A program made the translations under genes and the position numbers. This document shows positions 60,825 through 64,000 of a DNA stretch of 64,000 nt, piece after piece. The notes under the pieces are model-generated. The model did not search any database. It worked only from the letters and a program-made list of their open reading frames with translations, and had not been told where the DNA came from. Origin of the DNA: Cucumis sativus (Eukaryota; Streptophyta; Magnoliopsida; Cucurbitales; Cucurbitaceae); NCBI RefSeq assembly GCF_000004075.3, contig NC_026655.2, forward strand, positions 6,324,001-6,388,000, read 5' to 3'. Numbering within the stretch: the stretch's first letter is position 1; every line of letters begins with the position of its first letter.

Positions 60825-63621
60825 TTAATATTGATCCCATCGATAATATTTTCTCTCACTTCTTCTTTTCTTAAGTTCACGAAACAAATCAACAGCATGA
60901 GAAGCCGATGATGAGAACAACTTCCGTTGATGAGGCCTGAAAAGAAGTCTAGACAAGTAAGTGTTGTGAAATGTGTCGATCCATAGTCCAAAATGAAGTG
61001 CAAAAAAACAACTAATCGGAACAATTGCAATCGCAGTAACCGTCGCAGGAATCCACATATTTTTCTTATTGTAGAGCATAAAAAACGTTGCACTAAACGC
61101 AATAACCATGCACACGATGGAGATGAACAACGACGCAATTCCAACGAGCAACTTCGATGGTAATGAGTGCAAGAAATCGTCTTCTGCATAGCGTGAAGTA
61201 AGAATTGACAAGAACATCAAGATAGATGTTGAGGATGATACCAAACCAAACGCATCCGATATCACGAATATCGTAAACCAAAACTCGTGTTGAAAAATAG
61301 GTGTGCCTGAATTACCGTCATTCCCACCAGGTACAGTGAATGCCGCTGCAAAAACTACCGTTGCAATTAAAGTCGAGACGAGCATGCAAGAATTCGCCGT
61401 GTTTTTCATCCACTCCTCACCGTCTTTACGAAGATCTTTATGCTCTTTAGTGAACAATTCACATGGTGTCAACTTGATCAGTGAATCAACTTCACATTTG
61501 GCCCCACGTTGTGAAGGCAAAACTATTTTCTCCACTTCCTTAAACCAAAGTAATTCACGTTGCATTTGAAGGGCAGCTCCTGAGACTCTATTGAGATGAT
61601 TTGGAGCAGCTAATTTTGCAGCCAAATGTAACATGTTGTATTTCTCCTTACCAGTTGTTCTATACTTTGCTGAAAAGTCCTTGAGGCCACTAATCTCATG
61701 AATTAGACTGAACACATTCTCGAGTCGATTTTCGACAGCTATGTGAAATACATTCTTACCATCATCATCATCTTCCCATGCAATATTTGGATATGATTGA
61801 ATAAGCAAAATTAGAAACTCAACATTTCCTGCCCTTGCAGCATCATGCAATAGTATTGTAGGATGTTTAATAAACTTCAACATTTTCTTTTCTGGTAATT
61901 CTCTTAGAACATGTCCCCATAGTGATTTAACCAATTGATGAGCTAATGTCTTCATCACATCTTTGCCATAGATTATACCTTTGGTCCCTTCAGTCAAAAT
62001 ATGAAACAATATAAGGTTAAATCGTTTTGATATATTAATGGAAAACGGTCCAAGTAAATTAAGGGAATAGATATATATATGTAAGTTTATGAAAATTAAT
62101 AAAAAAGACTAACAAGAATTGATGGGTTTTTTCCAAATGCTTATCTCTGATTTGCTACTGATTGCTGATGGTTTTCTAGCCAAGACATGTAACGCTGTCT
62201 CATTATTATTCTTAGTGTCTCTCATAATTGCTAATTTTGGATTCCTTTCAAGAATTTCCAAACTTATGTCTGCAGAAGAAAAAAAACATTGCTTAGCGCA
62301 TATATACATGAACATGATATTAAATACGTAAAAGGACATTGAATTGTGTTTAAGATGTGTGTTTTGATAATCATTTGGAGTGTTTTTAAAATCCAAAGTC
62401 TAAGTTGTAAATTTAAAATCTATAAATGTTCGGCAACAAACCCTTCATAGCTATTTGGTTTTTGAGTATTACGCTTGTTTTTTATACACAATTTCTTTAT
62501 AATGGTTTTCGTACAGAGAAAAGTTAAATTCTCAAAATAAAAAAATAAAAAAAAGTTGAAAGCTATTGTTTTTTAGTTTTTAGAATTTTGTTTGGCTTTT
62601 TAAAACGCTTCATAAAAAAATAAATTACATAACAGTGCTCTAGTAATATTTATAAGCATAATTTTCAAAACAAAGGTGGGGTATCAACTGAATGAAGATG
62701 TTTGGGTGCATGTTGAATTCAAAAGAAAAGAAAATCAATAAGATAAACATTTGTAAACCGAACTTTTGTACTTTTCTTTTCTTTCCTTTTCACTTTTTTC
62801 TTTTGTACTCTAAATTTTGTTGGAGTTAGATTCCAAAAATAAAATAAATTTATAAAAATATATATCTTTTTACATTTTAAAAAAGAAAATCGTTTCAAAT
62901 GCTGAAAATACTTATCAATATAAAAAAATTGTTACTGATAAACACATTTATCTTTTAAGTGATACTCACAGATGTTAATACGAGTATATTGTGGCCAATC
63001 ATGAATTAAAGATATAAAAAAAACCTTTTGAAAAGCTTGTTAATGTTTGTGACAAATCGAACCAGAATATAAAAGAAAGGTAGAAAAACTAAAAAAACTA
63101 AAAATCTACGTACTTTACCAACGAGGTATCATAAGCAATTTAACTAAGTAGGAAATTACCATAAAAGTCGCTGTGTATAGTGGCAATAAGAAGCTCAATC
63201 TGGTCTTGAGAAGTGAGTTGCTTCCGATCGGTGACAGAGAAGAGATAAGAAGCCATTTGTTTACGTTGATACGAAATAGCCATGAAAAGTGGTGTTGCAT
63301 TTCCAAATCCACGTATAAGCGGAAGATCTTTATTCTTCTTCACCATTAACTCAGCAATTCTCACCACTCCTGACGTTGCAGCAAAACAAAGGGCAGTATT
63401 GCCATGGGTGTTTATTATTACCATGTCATCAAGTGTCATTGTATCTATCAACTTCTCTACGAATTCCACATGCTTTGCTCCAGCAGCTATGTGAAGAGCT
63501 GTCTCATTGTCTCTTGTTATGTAATTGCTTACGCTCCAAGATGTGTCCGCCTTTAGGATTGATTCAGCCTTTTCCCAATCCCCTTTCAGTGCAGCATGGT
63601 ACAGGCTAATCTTTTTCGCAG
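60825..63621 (-). CDS. Ankyrin-repeat/PGG-domain membrane protein, gene C (5' end outside window)
   Basis: Third member of the tandem cluster. Exons seen: 63621-63160 (462 nt, as in gene B), 62269-62114, and a single last exon 61987-60825. Exon 1 must lie to the right of the window, since the first exon seen begins at a phase 1 acceptor (GTTCAG|CTGCG) and 63622-64000 has no coding sign. Ankyrin blocks: ETALHIAAGAKHVEFVEKLI, GNTALCFAATSGVVRIAELM, KHPTILLHDAARAGNVEFLI, then PGG: EWMKNTANSCMLVSTLIATVVFAAAF, TVPGG and about four transmembrane segments, with a longer basic tail (SERKYYRWDQY). The intron separating LLWFK and EVEKI in A and B is absent: WFKEVEKIVLPSQ is continuous. It is the best preserved of the three in the second ankyrin block. 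Confidence 0.87.
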
Positions 63622-64000
63622 CTGAACATATTTTCGTCGTATATAATTCTTAGAGAAAAATACTCTTGATTCTTGAAACTGTTAATCAAACCGGATCTTA
63701 AGTTTCCTTTTTGGATTTTGAGAATAATTGAGCCTTTTTTTTCTGAACATTACTCACCCATACTTTCAAAAATAAAAACAAGTTTTTAAAAATCTGTTCA
63801 TGTTGGTAACCATTTTATTTTTAATTTAGTTTTGTGTGTTCGAAAATTAACTTCATTTTATTTCCTTTTCTAATTACAATAATATGTTTGCCTATATCTC
63901 AAGTTCAAATTTCGAAATTTACATTTTTTCCTTCAAAATTTGACTTGTTTATGGAAAATGTGAGAAAATGGTAGATAAGGAAAGTAGGAAATTTAGATGT
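63622..64000 (-). other. Intron 1 of ankyrin gene C
   Basis: By comparison with genes A and B (introns of about 1.4 and 0.85 kb at the same place), this is intron leading to an exon 1 beyond the window. It is AT-rich and I see no ORF or repeat in it. Confidence 0.6.

Overview
The window is nuclear DNA of a flowering plant. The evidence is GT-AG introns inside every multi-exon gene, AT-rich intergenic DNA, plant-specific families (FAR1-related factor, PB1/Raf-like kinase, KUP/HAK/KT transporters, ankyrin-PGG membrane proteins) and plant-type transposable elements. Protein flavour and repeat style suggest a eudicot, probably a cucurbit (Cucumis-like); that is inference. I rebuilt exons by hand from open frames, splice sites and phase continuity.

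Layout: (1) 1-2461, minus: a FAR1-related transcription factor whose 3' end leaves the window. (2) 4.2-14.1 kb, plus: a B4-type PB1/Raf-like MAPKKK of 8 coding exons (1291 aa), with short upstream ORFs in its leader and a tRNA-derived SINE in its largest intron. (3) 14.6-18.8 kb and 21.5-27.9 kb, minus: two adjacent KUP/HAK/KT potassium transporters with identical 8-exon architecture, both 791 aa, evidently a tandem duplication. (4) about 28.9-41.0 kb: a gene-poor AT-rich stretch holding a second SINE of the same family, simple repeats and dispersed repeats. (5) 41.0-42.0 kb, minus: a single-exon polytopic membrane protein. (6) 44.0-64.0 kb, minus: a tandem cluster of three ankyrin-repeat/PGG membrane proteins (ACD6/ITN1-like); the third runs off the right edge and has lost an intron present in the other two.

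Between ankyrin genes 2 and 3 is a transposon graveyard: a decayed L1-type LINE split by a Ty1-copia-like solo LTR, a 1.03-kb hAT-like non-autonomous element with an intact 8-bp target duplication, and a probable small MITE. Other repeats include a 31-bp-period array near 50.4 kb, foldback elements and a 23-G homopolymer in a KUP intron.

The genes do not form a pathway. Known family roles are light/development transcription (FAR1 family), osmotic-stress kinase signalling (B4 Raf), potassium transport (KUP) and defence or stress signalling (ankyrin-PGG). I found no wholly undescribed system; the best leads are the uORF abutting the kinase start codon, the nested and target-site-flanked transposons, and the ankyrin-PGG exon evolution.
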